Made by a program: the position numbers and the translations under genes. A model generated the notes under the pieces. That model had not been told where the DNA came from. It saw only the letters and a program-made list of their open reading frames with translations, and ran no database searches. Below, piece after piece: positions 61,075 through 64,000 of a stretch of DNA of 64,000 nt; the first letter of the stretch is position 1, and each line of letters begins with the position of its first letter. The stretch spans positions 272,772,342 through 272,836,341 of the forward strand of contig JBOZIK010000001.1 in the NCBI GenBank assembly GCA_051453625.1. Reading direction: 5' to 3'. Source of the DNA: Welwitschia mirabilis (taxonomy: Eukaryota > Gnetophyta > Gnetopsida > Welwitschiales).

Positions 61075-63080
61075 CTTCTTCCTTAGGTGCTTGATTTTGA
61101 TTAGGAGGCAATTTCAAGGTTAAATTCTTCTTACATATTCTTTTTGATGTGAATTTATGAGGTTTATAAATATTAATTAATAAAGTTAAATAATGATAAA
61201 CCTCCTTTACTTTAGACATAAGTGGCTTTGTTAGTATATGTGATCAAAGAGTAGAGCAACTTTGAGAATATTCCACTTAAACCATCATCCATAGGTTTTT
61301 CTTGTTCTCTGAAATAACTTATTCTAGTAGTTTTTCAGATTGATCTTAGATTACTAGGATTGTAATGTAGAAGATGCAGCAAGGAATGGGTTCTTGCAGA
61401 TTTTAAATTATTGATTTGTGACTACTAAGATCATATCAAACTTCATATTATTTTTATTTTCAATAATTTTCTTAGATAATGTGACTTATGTTAAAATAGT
61501 TCTCAGTATGATGTCCTTAGACTTAGTGTTACTGAAAGTATTTTCACTCATCATACCGTTTTGGTTTAGGCGCATTTGGCTCTCTTTATATAATTGGAGG
61601 CAACTAGATTACCCCCCTTTTTAGTAGTATCAAGATGATTTATTTTATTTGGATATTCAATTTTTTAAAGCTTATTTTGATTAAGAAATTATGGTTTGAC
61701 TTCAAATCCTAATTTGTCCTTAACTTTGGGGTGTATACACCTATTGTTGAGATTGTGCTAATTGTTACACTTATCATAATGGAGGATAGAATGGTTGATG
61801 ATAAGCTAGTTGAGTGCAAAAACTTATAGAGTAAAAGGATCTCGAGGTTCCATTTGTACCATCATTAGATTGTCCATCAATTAGTATGAGTAAACTAGTT
61901 GAGTTATTTAATTGATGAAAGAAATGTTCTTTGGCTTACTACCTCTAGTGTGATTGTTCTTTTTGAATGATTCACTTTGAAACATGTTGCCATAGTTAGG
62001 ATGATAACTTATTTAAAATTTTTTAAAAAACTAAATTCTCATATGCTCTTACATATATGGCATGCATGAATTGGCAAAAAAAAAAATGCTATGCTTGAGT
62101 CTATAATGGAAGTTTCTAACTGTACTACAATGACTCTTCATTGACGTGCATATTCTTATAGAGTCTTGTTGGACTGTTATCACAAGATGATAAAAGTGTC
62201 TAAGGTCATACTCTTTGAGATGTTGATTGAATAATGTTATAAAAACATTTCTTAAAATTATTTCAAGCTTGTGATGAAATAAATAGGTATGTGATGATAC
62301 CACTCGAGAGCTTGTTTCTTTAGATAGTGGCAAAATAGATGAGATGTGGTGTTGTAATCGATATTGTACATATGAAACATATGTTTGAAATTTCTAATAT
62401 GCATGATATAATTTTCTATAATAGTGAGATATTCAAACTCTAGAATTTCATTTAGTGTAAGGATTTTATTAGGGATATATGGATGAATCAGAGTATCATC
62501 GCAACTAGATTATATATAGCTCTTCTTATTTTAAAGATCTTATTTTAGACCATTAGTGGCTTCCTAGATAGTAGTTAAATTATGTTTGTTAAGAGTTATC
62601 TTTTTATCTTATTTGTCTCTAAGTGATTCATCTCCATGTGTAGATTAGTTAAATAAGCTATCATTGTCATCAGCTTATTTCTTTAGGCCTTGTGCTTATG
62701 GTTCTAAGGGATTTTTTAGATTTTTTCATGATTCCATTCATTAATAAACTATTCATCATTATGTTTTTTAACAAAGAAGTTCATTATGATAAGTTTAACT
62801 TTTTTTACTTAATTAACCCTAATCTTTTAGATGTCAAAGAATGGATTCATTTATGAGGATGAATAATGTATGGATTCTAATAAGTCTTGTAGTCCTTGAT
62901 CATGTGAAGCTCATCTACAGTGAGTGTAAAGGGATCTTATTTGATGAGTAGTTTGTACATCTACTTAGAAATACAAGTCCTTTTACCTCTTGTTGACATT
63001 AGCATTTTTACTGTTCAAGATTACAGTAAGGTGGTAGGGAATGTAAATAGAAAGATTAAAAAAATGTCTAAAAAACTTAT
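61075..63080 (-). pseudogene. Tat-like element gag region (decayed)
   Basis: Once the Athila-like insertion and one GGTAG are set aside, the minus-strand reading 'KLPPNQNQAPKEEA' at 61075-61120 continues leftward into 53656. Further right, open stretches such as 62049-62333 ('HLKEYDLRHFYHLVITVQQD') lie in the place of gag between the PBS and protease, but I cannot match them to a gag family. Confidence 0.4.
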
Positions 63081-63085
63081 AAGAG

Positions 63086-63104
63086 GGGCTCTCCTTCTAG
63101 TGCC
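63086..63104 (-). other. Probable primer binding site of the Tat-like element
   Basis: On the minus strand 'tggcactagaaggagagcc' follows 'ttaataatt'. A TGG(C) start right after an LTR-like end, and its place beside gag, suggest a PBS of the Tat/Ogre type. I do not identify the tRNA. Confidence 0.55.
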
Positions 63105-63108
63105 AAAT

Positions 63109-64000
63109 TATTAATGAGGTTTTATTTTCTCATAAATGATGGATTAGTTTAATGTTATATGATAATGAGTGATTTGATTAATTTTATGATGACCAAACTA
63201 AGTTTAGATTAGATTTAAGAATTTAATTTAGTTTGACTGAGTTGACAGAGTTTGATTAGGCCTAACTATTTTTTATTCAGTTTGACTAACTTTGTTTAAC
63301 TAAATTTAAGAATTTGGTACCAATGTTGTAATGTTGTCAACTAAGTTTTACTATTTAATTGTTTTACTTTGACTAAATTAGATCATTTGGATGAATTGGT
63401 ATTTACTGTTTAAAGTTCTTTGATTATTTTTAACTATTTTTTACTAAGTTATTAATTAAATTTAACTATGTTTAATAGGATTTGTTGATTTAACTAGGAC
63501 TGAATTTTACAATTTCAAATTAGTTTTGTTAAAGATCTATCAACTCTTATGATATATTCCAAACTATTATGAAATTTTTTCAACATTGTATTTACCTATG
63601 GATTATAAATATTCTTCTATGAAATCCTTTTATGCTAATTTTGTGTGATTATTTTAATTGATAATGTTATAAGATTAAAAGTAAAAAGCCCATTTTTCTT
63701 TTTGACCTTTAATTTGACAAAGAATTTTATAGAATGATAAGCTTTTTTTGATTCTTTATAAAGGTTCAATAATAGAGATCCTTTCTATATCATAAAATTA
63801 AAGCTTTTAACATGCAACCAATTTTTAAATTACACAGTATGAATTAAAAAAAAAAAGACAATGTTTTGCATGAATTTCTAGAATCTGGACTCTATAACAT
63901 TGGTTTTAGAATGAATTTTGATAATAGTATTAGCAATACAAAATAATATAAAAATAAACTATAAATAAGTTTTTAAAAAGAACATAGTGATGCATGCATA
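63109..64000 (-). repeat. Probable 5' LTR of the Tat-like element (runs out of window)
   Basis: It starts 'tattaatgagg' (from TGTTAATGAGG) beside the PBS and extends to the window end. A cluster of TTGAC words lies at 63220-63420. Its partner LTR is not in the window, or is too decayed to find. Confidence 0.5.

Noticed and set aside
61418-61624. 68-codon plus-strand frame
   Set aside because: Opposite strand to the Tat-like gag region; no motif.
1-64000. CRISPR array, tRNA/rRNA genes, bacterial operons or phage functions
   Set aside because: No regularly spaced identical repeats, no tRNA cloverleaf found beyond PBS words, and no ribosomal sequence; the content is plant retroelement DNA.

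Overview
This window is nuclear plant DNA from repeat-rich heterochromatin. It is very AT-rich and poor in CpG. I found no intact protein-coding gene, tRNA, rRNA, CRISPR array or bacterial-type operon. Almost everything I could recognise is a decayed retrotransposon: Ty3/gypsy chromovirus, Athila-like and Tat-like elements, SIRE-type Ty1/copia, and an L1-type LINE. C-to-T and G-to-A changes dominate the decay, as expected for old methylated plant DNA. The mix of families suggests a flowering plant, possibly a monocot, but I cannot name the species. Nine runs of N interrupt the sequence.

Left half (about 2.5-32.3 kb): one chromovirus on the minus strand (called E1 here) forms the scaffold. From left to right it has a 3' LTR (to 4919), the integrase C-terminus and core (4920-5977), the integrase zinc-binding region, RNase H and RT (24249-27640), protease and gag (27880-29060), a PBS (29260-29271) and a 5' LTR (29275-32269). 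It is split twice. An 18-kb plus-strand LTR element (F1, 5978-24248) sits inside integrase. A solo LTR (25465-27168) sits inside the RT active-site region. F1 contains a SIRE-like unit (about 11.9-15.6 kb), and its right LTR is split by a nearly full-length minus-strand LINE (17527-23105). The E1 5' LTR is followed by a second polyprotein C-terminus (32270-32451), so that LTR is shared by two internal regions.

Middle (32.4-44.8 kb): a second minus-strand LTR element (E2, 32458-44785) has a 6-bp ACCACA target duplication and a PBS at 42860-42871. Its interior holds two more LTRs of the solo-LTR family. Its left LTR keeps many CpG sites and its right LTR has lost nearly all of them, which is unexpected for two LTRs of one insertion.

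Right part (44.8-64 kb): copia debris is followed by a reading frame resembling the plant-transposon-associated domain found in large retroelements (48.0-48.3 kb), then a SIRE-type gag/protease/GAG-pre-integrase remnant (49.4-51.15 kb). A Tat-like minus-strand element runs from about 53.2 kb to past the window end, with its PBS near 63.1 kb. An Athila-like element (53662-61069) is inserted in it, flanked by perfect 5-bp GGTAG duplications. That element codes only for gag and protease, and its LTRs and untranslated regions carry a recurring hairpin motif.

I see no evidence of an operating gene system. The most useful material is the order of insertions, the unevenly decayed E2 LTR, the gag-protease-only Athila-like element with its hairpins, tandem copies of LTR-end/PBS junctions, and a probably spurious 998-base gap.
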